Assembly (NCBI GenBank): GCA_043774625.1
Contig: JAYVTG010000007.1
Location: 20,746 to 84,745 of the forward strand
From: JAAFIP01 sp043774625
GTDB taxonomy: Bacteria > Pseudomonadota > Gammaproteobacteria > Burkholderiales > Burkholderiaceae_C
Direction: 5' to 3'
Length of the DNA: 64,000 nt
Below are positions 8,906 to 16,989 of this stretch, piece by piece. The position numbers and the translations under genes were made by a program. Positions within the stretch are counted from its first letter, which is position 1. Every line of letters begins with the position of its first letter. Below the pieces are notes generated by a model, which had not been told where the DNA came from, did no database searches, and saw only the letters and a list, made by a program, of their open reading frames with translations.

Positions 8906-9373
8906 ATGCGTACCTTAAAGATCCTCGTCGGCACCATGACCAGTAACGCCGACTACGTGGCGCAAGCCATTCAAATGGAATGCGCTGACCTGGTCGATGG
9001 GATTGATGTGCAGTTGATGGACGGCCTGGACATCAGCGCCTTTGACGACAAGGATGTGCTGTACCTGATCTGCACCAGCACCTATGGCACAGGCGATGTG
9101 CCCGACAACGCCCAAACGCTGTACCACTCGCTGGATGCCAATCCGAAATTTTTAGGCCACGTGCGCTACGGCGTGATTGCCTTGGGTGACTACGGCACCT
9201 ACCCCAACACCTTTGCAGGTGGTGGCCACCGCTTTGACGAACGCCTGCAGAGCCTGGGAGCGCAGCGCATCGGTGATATTTGGCGACATGACGCGTCCAG
9301 CGATGTGCTGCCCGAGCCTGCGGGTGCAGCCTGGTGCCGAGACTGGCTGGCCAGTGCACTGGCTACCACCTGA
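8906..9373 (+). CDS. Flavodoxin-like protein in the box operon
   Basis: A 155-aa protein with the flavodoxin fold of the MioC/sulfite-reductase type. Residues 5-14 (KILVGTMTSN) form the FMN phosphate loop, TSTYGTGDVPDN near 52-63 the second FMN loop, and VIALGDYGTYPNTFAGGG the third. It follows boxA by 33 bases in the same direction and precedes the benzoate-CoA ligase. It probably carries electrons for a partner encoded nearby. Candidates are BoxAB or the Rieske oxygenase at 12278-14156, which has no reductase gene here. The partner is inferred, not shown. Confidence 0.8.
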   Translation: MRTLKILVGTMTSNADYVAQAIQMECADLVDGIDVQLMDGLDISAFDDKDVLYLICTSTYGTGDVPDNAQTLYHSLDANPKFLGHVRYGVIALGDYGTYPNTFAGGGHRFDERLQSLGAQRIGDIWRHDASSDVLPEPAGAAWCRDWLASALATT

Positions 9374-9403
9374 AACCAGTTTCAAGAGTAAAAACATCCA
9401 ATT

Positions 9404-9445
9404 GCCAGCACAGAATATGCGCGAGCAGCTACTAAATATATAGCA
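9404..9445 (+). repeat. Dispersed 42-base repeat, copy C
   Basis: GCCAGCACAGAATATGCG, then CGAGCAGCTACTAAA and TATATAGCA, between the flavodoxin gene and the benzoate-CoA ligase gene. It has a two-base difference in the first block. Confidence 0.85.
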
Positions 9446-9486
9446 TAACCACACAAATATGCCTACAAGACGAGGAGACAATACCC

Positions 9487-11073
9487 ATGGAATTGAGCCA
9501 CGCAGACCACAGCACCAGCCCGCCACAGGTCACCATTCCGCGCCAGTACAACGCCGCGTATGACCTCTTGCAGCGCAACGCAGCGCGCCTGGGTAAGGCC
9601 GCGTTCATTGACTCTGCGACGGGTCATACCCTCAGCTACGGTCAACTGACCGAGCAAAGCTACCAGTTTGCCAACGCCCTGCGTGCTCTGGGTTTTGCAC
9701 CCGAGATGCGTGTCATGCTGTGCGCGCTGGACACCACCGAATGGCCTGTCGCCTTTTTAGGTTGCCTGTTGGCGGGCGTGGTGCCAGTGGCTACCAATAC
9801 GCTGCTGACTACGAAAAACTTTGACTTCATGCTGCGCGACTCACGTGCGCAGGGGCTGATCGTTTCCAAGGCTTTGCTGCCAGCTTTTGATGGTTTGATC
9901 GGTGAAATTTCTACGCTGCAAACGGTTATTGTCTGTGGCACAGAAAAATACGAGGTTTTGCAAGAAAAACACGGCTTTTCCAGCGTACTATATGCGCAAG
10001 CAGCTACTAAAGTAATAGCAAATACCTGTGCAGACGATGCTGCCTTCTGGCTCTATTCCAGCGGTAGCACAGGCGTACCCAAGGGCATTGTGCATCTGCA
10101 TTCCCACCTTGTGCAAACCGCAGAGCTGTACGGTCGTGCGGTGCTGGGTATCAAAGAATCTGACGTGGTCTATTCGGCTGCTAAGTTCTTCTTTGCCTAT
10201 GGTCTGGGCAACTCCTTCACCTTTCCTATGGCTGTGGGCGCTACTTCGGTATTGCTGGCCGGTCGCCCTACGTCTGCAGACGTTTTTGGTGTGTTGAAAA
10301 AATACCGCCCCAGCATTTTTTACGGCGTGCCCACCCTGTACGCAGGCTTATTGGCAGACCCGGAGCGTCCCGCCAAAACAGACCTGAACCTGCGTTTGTG
10401 CACCAGCGCGGGTGAAGCTTTGCCCGCAGAAATTGGCAAAAAATGGACGGCTGAATACGGCGTAGAAATTTTGGATGGCATTGGCTCTACCGAGATGCTG
10501 CACATCTTTTTAAGCAACCGCCCAGGCCAGGTGCGTTACGGCACCACCGGCAAAGCCGTGCCGGGGTATCAACTCAAAATTGTGGGCGAGGACGGCCAGG
10601 AATGCCCCGTGGGCGAGATCGGCGAACTGCAGATCAGCGGCCCCACCAGCGCCCTTATGTACTGGAACAACCGCGCCAAAACCAAGGCCACCTTTGCCGG
10701 CGAATGGACCCGAAGCGGCGACAAATACACGATGGATACTGATGGCTACTACACCTACAGCGGCCGCAGCGACGACATGCTCAAAGTGGGCGGAATCTAC
10801 GTCAGCCCTTTTGAAGTAGAGGCCAGCCTGATGACCCACCCCGCCATTTTGGAAGCCGCCGTCATTGGTGTGGCCGATGTGGACGAACTCATCAAACCCA
10901 AGGCTTTTGTGGTGTTCAAAAACGGCCAGTCTGCAACCGAAGCCGAATTGAAAACCCACGTCAAGGCACAGTTGGCGCCCTACAAATACCCGCGCTGGAT
11001 TGAGGTGGTGAGCGAGCTGCCCAAGACAGCGACGGGAAAGATTCAGCGATTCAAATTGAGAGCAAAAGCATGA
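9487..11073 (+). CDS. bclA: Benzoate-CoA ligase, with in-frame repeat insert
   Basis: Activates benzoate to benzoyl-CoA with ATP and CoA, the entry step of the box pathway. It is 528 aa, member of the ANL (acyl-adenylate) superfamily, with the AMP-binding loop YSSGSTGVPKG near 190-200, the GSTEMLH motif, the YTYSGRSDDMLKVGG hinge and the catalytic lysine in PKTATGKIQR at the C-terminus. Residues about 165-178 (SSVLYAQAATKVIA) come from an in-frame copy of the dispersed repeat, just before the AMP-binding loop. An AGGAGA site precedes the ATG. The stop overlaps the thiolase start in an ATGA. Confidence 0.93.
   Translation: MELSHADHSTSPPQVTIPRQYNAAYDLLQRNAARLGKAAFIDSATGHTLSYGQLTEQSYQFANALRALGFAPEMRVMLCALDTTEWPVAFLGCLLAGVVPVATNTLLTTKNFDFMLRDSRAQGLIVSKALLPAFDGLIGEISTLQTVIVCGTEKYEVLQEKHGFSSVLYAQAATKVIANTCADDAAFWLYSSGSTGVPKGIVHLHSHLVQTAELYGRAVLGIKESDVVYSAAKFFFAYGLGNSFTFPMAVGATSVLLAGRPTSADVFGVLKKYRPSIFYGVPTLYAGLLADPERPAKTDLNLRLCTSAGEALPAEIGKKWTAEYGVEILDGIGSTEMLHIFLSNRPGQVRYGTTGKAVPGYQLKIVGEDGQECPVGEIGELQISGPTSALMYWNNRAKTKATFAGEWTRSGDKYTMDTDGYYTYSGRSDDMLKVGGIYVSPFEVEASLMTHPAILEAAVIGVADVDELIKPKAFVVFKNGQSATEAELKTHVKAQLAPYKYPRWIEVVSELPKTATGKIQRFKLRAKA
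9980..10020 (+). repeat. Dispersed 42-base repeat, copy D (inside benzoate-CoA ligase)
   Basis: CCAGCGTACTATATGCG, then CAAGCAGCTACTAAA and TAATAGCA. It is read in frame as SVLYAQAATKVIA. Confidence 0.85.
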
Positions 11074-12272
11074 CCCAAGCCTACATTTGCGATGCCATTC
11101 GCACCCCTTTTGGCCGTTATGGCGGCGCTCTGTCGTCCATCCGTACTGACGACCTCGGGGCCATTCCACTCAGGGCATTGATGCAGCGAAACCCCAAGGT
11201 GGACTGGGCGGCGGTAACGGACGTGCTGTACGGCTGCGCCAACCAGGCTGGTGAAGACAACCGCAACGTGGCGCGCATGTCCGCCCTGCTGGCGGGGCTG
11301 CCCATCGAGCTGGGCGGCGCAACGATTAACCGCCTGTGCGGCTCAGGCATGGACGCCGTGGGCACGGCAGCGCGCGCCATCAAAAGCGGTGAAGCTGCAT
11401 TAATGATAGCGGGTGGCGTCGAGAGCATGAGCCGCGCGCCCTTTGTCATGCCCAAGGCCGAGACGGCCTTTAGCCGCACCAATGCCGTGTACGACACCAC
11501 CATCGGCTGGCGCTTTGTCAACAAACTGATGAAGGCGCAGTACGGCGTGGATTCGATGCCCGAGACGGCAGAAAACGTGGCCAAAGACTTCGGTATTGAA
11601 CGCGAAGCGCAAGACCGTATGGCGCTGCGTTCGCAGCTGAACGCTTTGCGCGCCAAAAAAGACGGTGTGTTTGACGCGGAAATAATTCCCGTGAGCATCG
11701 CGCAGAAAAAGGGTGACCCCGTAGTGGTGCGCCAAGACGAGCATCCGCGCGAAACCACGTTGGAAGCTTTGGCCAAGCTCAAAGGCGTGGTCACGCCAGA
11801 GGGCAGCGTAACCGCAGGCAACGCAGCGGGCGTGAACGACGGTTCTTGCGCCCTGCTGCTGGCCAATGAAGCTGCAGCAGGGCAATACAGCCTTACGCCC
11901 CGCGCCCGAGTGGTGGGCATGGCTACCGCCGGGCTGGCTCCGCGCATCATGGGCTTTGGCCCTGCGCCTGCCACCCGCAAGGTGTTGGCCATGACGGGTT
12001 TGCGCCTGGACCAGATGGACGTGATCGAGCTGAACGAAGCCTTTGCCGCGCAAGGCCTTGCCGTGCTGCGCGACCTCGGTCTGCAAGACGATGACGCACG
12101 CGTCAACCCCAACGGCGGTGCGATAGCCTTGGGCCACCCGCTGGGTGCCAGCGGCGCACGCCTGGTCACCACCGCAGTCAACCAGTTGCACCGAACAAAT
12201 GGCCGCTATGCCCTGTGCACCATGTGCATTGGTGTGGGGCAAGGCATTGCGATAGTGATTGAACGGGTCTAA
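11070..12272 (+). CDS. pcaF: 3-oxoadipyl-CoA thiolase
   Basis: Cleaves 3-oxoadipyl-CoA with CoA into succinyl-CoA and acetyl-CoA, the last step of the benzoate route. It is 400 aa with the acylated cysteine C90 in NRLCGSGMD, the base-providing GHPLGASGAR motif and the second active-site cysteine in CTMCIGVGQG. Length and active-site position equal PcaF/PaaJ. The start overlaps the ligase stop by 4 bases, so the two genes are translationally coupled. A general acetyl-CoA acetyltransferase is the alternative, but position in the box operon favours PcaF. Confidence 0.88.
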   Translation: MTQAYICDAIRTPFGRYGGALSSIRTDDLGAIPLRALMQRNPKVDWAAVTDVLYGCANQAGEDNRNVARMSALLAGLPIELGGATINRLCGSGMDAVGTAARAIKSGEAALMIAGGVESMSRAPFVMPKAETAFSRTNAVYDTTIGWRFVNKLMKAQYGVDSMPETAENVAKDFGIEREAQDRMALRSQLNALRAKKDGVFDAEIIPVSIAQKKGDPVVVRQDEHPRETTLEALAKLKGVVTPEGSVTAGNAAGVNDGSCALLLANEAAAGQYSLTPRARVVGMATAGLAPRIMGFGPAPATRKVLAMTGLRLDQMDVIELNEAFAAQGLAVLRDLGLQDDDARVNPNGGAIALGHPLGASGARLVTTAVNQLHRTNGRYALCTMCIGVGQGIAIVIERV

Positions 12273-12277
12273 ACACC

Positions 12278-13603
12278 ATGCACAGCATCCCCATCGTGCC
12301 AGAGTTGCCTATGCAGCGCACATGGGGAGACGCGCCCACCAGCCGCGCCCCCGGCTGGGTGTACACCGACCAAGCGCTGTACCAGCGCGAGATGGAGCAA
12401 CTGTTTTACCAGGGCCACTGGTGCTATGTGGGTCTGGAATGCGAGATACCCAAGGCGGGTGACTACAAGCGCACGCAGATTGGTGAACGCTCGGTGGTGA
12501 TGGTGCGCGAACGTGGCAGGCCGGGTCAGCCCGACGCTATCCACGTACTAGAAAACCGCTGCGCCCACCGTGGCGTGGCCTTTGTCCGCGAACGCGCGGG
12601 CAATGCCCGCAGCTTTGTGTGCCCTTACCACCAGTGGACGTACAAACTGAACGGAGACCTGGTGGGCTTGACTTTCAAGAACGGTGTACAGCGCACGAAT
12701 GACGATGGCAGCACAACGCAGCAAGGCGGCATGGGCGACGACTTTCAGCTGTGCGACCACGGCCTGAACAAACTGAAAGTAGCGCGGCGCGGCGGCATGG
12801 TGTTTGCCAGTTTTGACCATGGAGTGGAGAGTTTTGAAGACTATTTAGGCCCCGATGTGCTGGCGTATTTTGACCGCATCTTTCACAAGCCGCTCAAGCT
12901 GTTAGGCATCAACCGCCAGCGCATTCCGGCCAACTGGAAGCTGATGCAAGAGAACATCAAAGACCCTTACCATCCTGGCCTGCTGCACACCTGGTTTGTT
13001 ACCTTTGGCCTGTGGCGCGGTGACCAGAAAAGCCAGATGGTGATGGACGGTAAGCACCGCCACGCCGTGATGGTGAGCCGCCGCAACGAAGGCGGCGCAG
13101 GCGCGGTCACCCAAGGCGTGACTTCGTTCAAAGAAAACATGGCGCTGGGTGACGACCGCCTGCTGGACGTGGTGCCCGAAGCGTGGTGGGCCGTGGACGA
13201 CCCCCTGCACCCCGGCCAGCGCATCACCCCCACGGTGACGATGATGACGCTTTTTCCCTCCCTTATCATTCAGCAACAGGTCAATTCGCTGTCTACCCGG
13301 CACATTCAGCCGGTAGAACCGGGGGTGTTCGACTTTGTGTGGACGCATTTTGGCTTTGAAGACGACACGGAAGAGATGACCCGCCGCCGCCTGCGCCAGG
13401 CCAACCTGTTTGGCCCTGCAGGTTATGTGAGTGCGGACGATGGCGAGGTGATTGCGTTTGTGCAGCAGGCGTATACAGCCAACCAGCAGGCGCGCACGGT
13501 AAGCGAGATGGATGGCGTTGAAGTGAAAAACACCGACCACAACGTGACCGAAACCCTGATACGCGGCATGTACACGTATTGGCGTGGGCAGATGGGTGTT
13601 TAG
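12278..13603 (+). CDS. Rieske ring-hydroxylating oxygenase, large subunit (NagG/AndAc type)
   Basis: A 441-aa oxygenase alpha subunit. The Rieske [2Fe-2S] ligands are C95, H97, C115 and H118 (CAHRG and CPYHQW). The mononuclear iron site is in NIKDPYHPGLLHTW. Text similarity is strongest to salicylate 5-hydroxylase NagG and anthranilate 1,2-dioxygenase AndAc. The substrate is therefore probably salicylate, anthranilate or a related ortho-substituted benzoate. It starts 5 bases after the thiolase stop, so it belongs to the same operon. No ferredoxin or reductase gene follows the beta subunit. The class is certain; the substrate is inferred. Confidence 0.9.
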   Translation: MHSIPIVPELPMQRTWGDAPTSRAPGWVYTDQALYQREMEQLFYQGHWCYVGLECEIPKAGDYKRTQIGERSVVMVRERGRPGQPDAIHVLENRCAHRGVAFVRERAGNARSFVCPYHQWTYKLNGDLVGLTFKNGVQRTNDDGSTTQQGGMGDDFQLCDHGLNKLKVARRGGMVFASFDHGVESFEDYLGPDVLAYFDRIFHKPLKLLGINRQRIPANWKLMQENIKDPYHPGLLHTWFVTFGLWRGDQKSQMVMDGKHRHAVMVSRRNEGGAGAVTQGVTSFKENMALGDDRLLDVVPEAWWAVDDPLHPGQRITPTVTMMTLFPSLIIQQQVNSLSTRHIQPVEPGVFDFVWTHFGFEDDTEEMTRRRLRQANLFGPAGYVSADDGEVIAFVQQAYTANQQARTVSEMDGVEVKNTDHNVTETLIRGMYTYWRGQMGV

Positions 13604-13642
13604 CGCAATTTTTATGCAAATTACCCTTAAAAACCGCCTAAT

Positions 13643-13684
13643 GCCAGCGTGGAATATGCGCAAGAAGCTATTAAAACTATAGCA
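13643..13684 (+). repeat. Dispersed 42-base repeat, copy E
   Basis: GCCAGCGTGGAATATGCG, then CAAGAAGCTATTAAA and TATAGCA. Its last bases abut the start codon of the beta-subunit gene at 13686, so the copy occupies that gene's leader. Confidence 0.88.
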
Positions 13685-13685
13685 T

Positions 13686-14156
13686 ATGGATTTCAATATC
13701 TTCCATCAAGTGCAAACCTTGCACCTGCGTTACGCCCAAGTTTTGGACAGCAACGACATCAGCGGCTGGCCAGATTTGTTTACCGAACTATGCACCTATA
13801 AGCTGCAGTCGCGCGAAAATTATGACGCTGGCCACCCACTGTGCATCCTGCATCTGGAAAGCCAGGCCATGCTGCGCGACCGTGTATACGGCGTAATGCA
13901 AACAATTTTCCACGACCCGTACAGCCAGCGGCATATTTGCAGTGCGCCCCTCATCAGCAGTTTTGGCGATGGCAGCATTGAATGCGAGAGCAGTTACGTC
14001 GTTATCCGCACCCAGCGCGACGCCATGCCCCATGTGGTAAGCGTGGGGCGTTATCTGGACAAACTGGTCACGGTCGATGGCCAATGGAAGTTCAACCAGC
14101 GTATCGCTGTGTTTGACAACGATTTACTGCCCAATTCGGTCATCAAACCCATTTAG
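13686..14156 (+). CDS. Ring-hydroxylating oxygenase, small subunit (NagH/AndAd type)
   Basis: A 156-aa beta subunit of the SnoaL/NTF2-like fold. Characteristic stretches are FTELCTYKLQSRENYDAG, LRDRVYGVMQTIFHDPYSQRHI and DGQWKFNQRIAVFDNDLLPNS. It follows the alpha subunit after 82 bases largely filled by repeat copy E. The repeat ends at the start codon and no clear Shine-Dalgarno sequence is visible there, so translation may be weak or depend on coupling. The beta subunit is structural in this oxygenase family. Confidence 0.87.
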   Translation: MDFNIFHQVQTLHLRYAQVLDSNDISGWPDLFTELCTYKLQSRENYDAGHPLCILHLESQAMLRDRVYGVMQTIFHDPYSQRHICSAPLISSFGDGSIECESSYVVIRTQRDAMPHVVSVGRYLDKLVTVDGQWKFNQRIAVFDNDLLPNSVIKPI

Positions 14157-14255
14157 CAAAACCTTTTACCCAAGTCCCATCGCTAGGGTATTTCACCATA
14201 GCCAAACTGCCACTACACGCTACATTTACGTTAACTATTTTTACAGGAGTTTTCC

Positions 14256-15443
14256 ATGTCTACCCGTCGCCTCGTCCTTACCCGCAGCGCTGCCGTTATC
14301 GGCGCCGCATCTACTGGCCTGCTGTTGCCGCAATTCGCACGCGCCCAGTCCAACAAAGTGCGCGTCGGCTTGATGCTGCCCTACACCGGCACCTTTTCAG
14401 CATTGGGCGTTGCCATCGAAAACGGCTTTCGCATGGCCATTGACGAAAAAGGCGGCAAGCTGGGTGGCCGCGATATTGAATGGTTCAAGGTCGATGACGA
14501 GTCAGAGCCGCCAAAAGGCGTGGAAAACGCCAACAAACTGGTGCAGCGCGACAAGGTAGACGTGCTGCTGGGTACGGTGCACAGCGGCGTGCAAATGGGC
14601 ATTCAGCGCGTGGCGCGCGAAAGCGGCGTGCTCAGCATCATCCCCAACGCAGGCGTGCACGCAGCCACCCGCGCCCTGTGCGCCCCCAACGTGTTTCGCA
14701 CCAGCTTTAGTAACAGCCAGCCCACGCGCGCCCTGGGTAAGGTGATGATGGACAAAGGCCACAAAAAGACGGTGTGGATCACCTGGAAATACGCTGCGGG
14801 CGACGAGGCTTTTGAAGGCTTCAAGGAAGGTTACACCGCTGCTGGCGGCACCATTGTCAAAGAACTGGGCCTGCCCTTTCCCAACGTGGAATTCCAGGCA
14901 TTGCTGACCGAGATTGCCGCCATCAAACCCGATGCCGTGGCCTGCTTCTTTGCAGGTGGTGGCGCAGCCAAGTTCATGCGTGATTACGCGGCGGCGGGCT
15001 TGAAGGACAAAATTCCTTTGTATGGCTCCGGCTTTTTGACCGAAGGCGTACTGGAAGCCGCAGGCGCTGCTGCTGAGGGCGTTATGACCACCCTGCACTA
15101 CAGCGATTCGCTGGACACGCCGCGCAACCGCGCATTCCGCCTCGAATACGCCAAGCGCTTTAAACAGCAGCCCGACGTGTATGCCGTGCAGGGCTACGAC
15201 AGTGGCTTGCTGCTAATGGCGGGCGCCAACGCAGTCAAGGGTGATTTGAGCAACAAGCCCGCGCTATACGCCGCCATGGAAAGCGCCCGCATCGACAGCC
15301 CACGCGGCGTGTGGACGATGAGCAAATCACACAACCCCATTCAGGACATTTACCTGCGCCGAGTGGAAAACAAAGAGAACAAAGTACTGGGTGTTGCAGC
15401 CAAAGCGCTTGAAGACAGCGGCGCGGGCTGCAAGATGGCCTGA
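14256..15443 (+). CDS. ABC transporter substrate-binding protein, branched-chain/aromatic type
   Basis: A 395-aa periplasmic binding protein of the LivJ class. The N-terminus has a twin-arginine-like signal (STRRLVLTRS, a hydrophobic stretch, then ARAQ), so export by Tat is possible. The mature part begins KVRVGLMLPYTG and has the typical two-lobed periplasmic type I sequence. An ACAGGAG site precedes the ATG. It most likely binds benzoate or a related aromatic acid and works with the permeases at 16990-18836, though a terminator and three unrelated genes now lie between. Ligand is inferred from operon context. Confidence 0.85.
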   Translation: MSTRRLVLTRSAAVIGAASTGLLLPQFARAQSNKVRVGLMLPYTGTFSALGVAIENGFRMAIDEKGGKLGGRDIEWFKVDDESEPPKGVENANKLVQRDKVDVLLGTVHSGVQMGIQRVARESGVLSIIPNAGVHAATRALCAPNVFRTSFSNSQPTRALGKVMMDKGHKKTVWITWKYAAGDEAFEGFKEGYTAAGGTIVKELGLPFPNVEFQALLTEIAAIKPDAVACFFAGGGAAKFMRDYAAAGLKDKIPLYGSGFLTEGVLEAAGAAAEGVMTTLHYSDSLDTPRNRAFRLEYAKRFKQQPDVYAVQGYDSGLLLMAGANAVKGDLSNKPALYAAMESARIDSPRGVWTMSKSHNPIQDIYLRRVENKENKVLGVAAKALEDSGAGCKMA

Positions 15444-15462
15444 TCGCATTGTTTCCAAAAAA

Positions 15463-15494
15463 ACAGGGAGTTGACTGCAAAGTCACCTCCCTGT
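15463..15494 (+). terminator. Strong hairpin terminator after the binding-protein gene
   Basis: The stem ACAGGGAG pairs with CTCCCTGT, with inner TGACT/AGTCA pairs around GCAA and T-rich sequence after it. It should end the box-operon transcript. Confidence 0.8.
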
Positions 15495-15548
15495 TGTTCT
15501 TCTCAATGGCATAATAATAGTTATTAACTTTTATCAAAGGCCAGTACC

Positions 15549-15824
15549 ATGCCAACCAGTATCGCTCTGACCCCACATTTTGAATCACTCACCCAGCGTT
15601 TGGTTTCATCTGGCCGTTATAACAATGTGAGCGAAGTGATTCGAGACAGTCTGCGACTACTGGAGGACCGTATTGACACCGATGCAGCCAAGCTGCAAGC
15701 CTTGCGCAAGGCAACTACGCGCGGTTTTGCAGACATCAACTCCGGCGATTTTGTGGCGCTGGATAACGATGAAGAAATTACAAGATACATTCGCGCTGCC
15801 GGTACGCGTGCGGTTGTCTCGTAA
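15549..15824 (+). CDS. ParD-like ribbon-helix-helix antitoxin
   Basis: A 91-aa protein. Residues 1-45 (TSIALTPHFESLTQRLVSSG, then YNNVSEVIRDSLRLLEDR) are a ribbon-helix-helix DNA-binding domain of the ParD/CC2985 type. The acidic C-terminal tail would wrap the toxin. It is 10 bases upstream of a ParE-like gene. Together they form a type II toxin-antitoxin module in which ParD neutralises the toxin and represses the operon. Confidence 0.85.
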   Translation: MPTSIALTPHFESLTQRLVSSGRYNNVSEVIRDSLRLLEDRIDTDAAKLQALRKATTRGFADINSGDFVALDNDEEITRYIRAAGTRAVVS

Positions 15825-15834
15825 CGCTGTAACA

Positions 15835-16194
15835 ATGGCTTCTACGCCACTACACCAACTACGTGTATCTGCAAGTGCACAAAACGACATTGACGATATT
15901 TTGAGTTGCGCGCAAACCCAGTTTGGACGTGCTGCAAGGCTCCGATACGAAAAATTACTGATAGCTGCTTTGACCGACCTGCGCAAAGACCCGAAGCGGC
16001 CAGGTGTAAAAGCCAGGCCTGACATCGGCCGCGCTGTCAGCTGTTATCACTTGAGCATGAGTCGAAAAAATACAACTGCTTCAACCCCGGTATCCAAGCC
16101 GCGTCACATCGTATTTTTTAGAAGCACCAGCACCCACCTGGACGTTGCGCGGGTGCTGCATGAGGCGATGGATGTGGACATGCATGCCATTTAG
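15835..16194 (+). CDS. ParE-like toxin (RelE/ParE superfamily)
   Basis: A 119-aa protein from the ATG at 15835. LRVSASAQNDIDDILSCAQ and the final HIVFFRSTSTHLDVARVLHEAMDV match the ParE fold (helical hairpin, then beta sheet ending in IxRVLHxxMD). ParE toxins usually poison DNA gyrase. A longer in-frame reading begins further upstream inside the antitoxin gene, but the compact start fits family length (about 95-120 aa) and the 10-base gap. A stretch at residues 78-88 looks like a small insertion compared with typical ParE. Confidence 0.82.
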   Translation: MASTPLHQLRVSASAQNDIDDILSCAQTQFGRAARLRYEKLLIAALTDLRKDPKRPGVKARPDIGRAVSCYHLSMSRKNTTASTPVSKPRHIVFFRSTSTHLDVARVLHEAMDVDMHAI

Positions 16195-16335
16195 CTGGAG
16201 TCCATAACTCGTCACAACCGCTTGCGCTATCAGGTAAACATTTATTAGCCCGATCACCATCCAGCCGATTAATTTTCCAATATCAATATAACAGGGTGTT
16301 AAGTGTCAAGCCACCTCCTGTTTTGTTATGCTCAG

Positions 16336-16357
16336 TCAATGTCAATGTCAATGTCAA
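16336..16357 (+). repeat. Hexanucleotide repeat at the exporter start
   Basis: About 3.5 units of TCAATG provide three consecutive in-frame ATG codons. Because the unit is 6 bases, slippage would change the number of Met-Ser pairs without shifting frame. Confidence 0.75.
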
Positions 16358-16977
16358 TTACTTCATATCTCCTTTACCTTGCTGCCGTGGCCCTGCTGGT
16401 GCTGACACCCGGCCCCACCATGCTGATGAGCATGACCAACGCCATTACCCACGGTGCTCCTAAAGCTATGGCCTCTTGCTCAGGCAGTGTCACTGCCGTG
16501 CTGGGGGTCATGCTGCTATCGTCACTGGGCCTGGGCGCGTTGCTGACTGCGTCAGACACCGCCTTCAACGTGCTCAAGGTATGCGGTGCGGCTTACCTCA
16601 TTTACCTGGGCATCAAAACTTTTCGTAGTCCAGTGAGTAGTTTTGATTTGCCATCTGCTGCGATAAAAACCCAAACAACCCCACTGCGTCTGTTTATCCA
16701 AGGTTTCTTGGTAGGTACCAGCAACCCAAAAGCGATTTTGTTTTTAACGGCTTTCTTTCCGCAATTTATTGACACTACCCAAGCTTGGGCACCGCAGTTC
16801 GCCGTGCTGGCGACCACTTTTGTCGTATTTGAAATGGGCGTGCTGTCCTTATGCTGTGTGTTTGCTGCACGCATCGCGCCCTGGCTGCGCCAACAAGGCC
16901 GTGCACGGGTGTTCAACCGCGTCTCGGGCAGTTTGTTTGCAGGCATGGGTGGTTTGCTGCTGGTGACACGCAAATAG
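16339..16977 (+). CDS. LysE/RhtB-family amino-acid exporter
   Basis: An inner-membrane exporter of about 212 aa with five to six hydrophobic segments. The family signature TPGPTMLMSMTNAITHG lies near the N-terminus and a GTSNPKAILFLTAFFPQF segment in the middle. The start is ambiguous: three in-frame ATGs occur in a GTCAAT hexamer repeat (16339, 16345, 16351). A GTG at 16303 has a better ribosome-binding site (ACAGGG), but would add 12 residues not typical of the family. Substrate cannot be told. It lies between the toxin-antitoxin genes and livH-like genes. Confidence 0.82.
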   Translation: MSMSMSITSYLLYLAAVALLVLTPGPTMLMSMTNAITHGAPKAMASCSGSVTAVLGVMLLSSLGLGALLTASDTAFNVLKVCGAAYLIYLGIKTFRSPVSSFDLPSAAIKTQTTPLRLFIQGFLVGTSNPKAILFLTAFFPQFIDTTQAWAPQFAVLATTFVVFEMGVLSLCCVFAARIAPWLRQQGRARVFNRVSGSLFAGMGGLLLVTRK

Positions 16978-16989
16978 TTGCGTCAGCAT

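Noticed and set aside
11117..12181. Minus-strand open frame opposite the thiolase (354 codons)
   Set aside because: Antisense shadow with Ser/Arg/Pro-rich composition and no recognisable domain.
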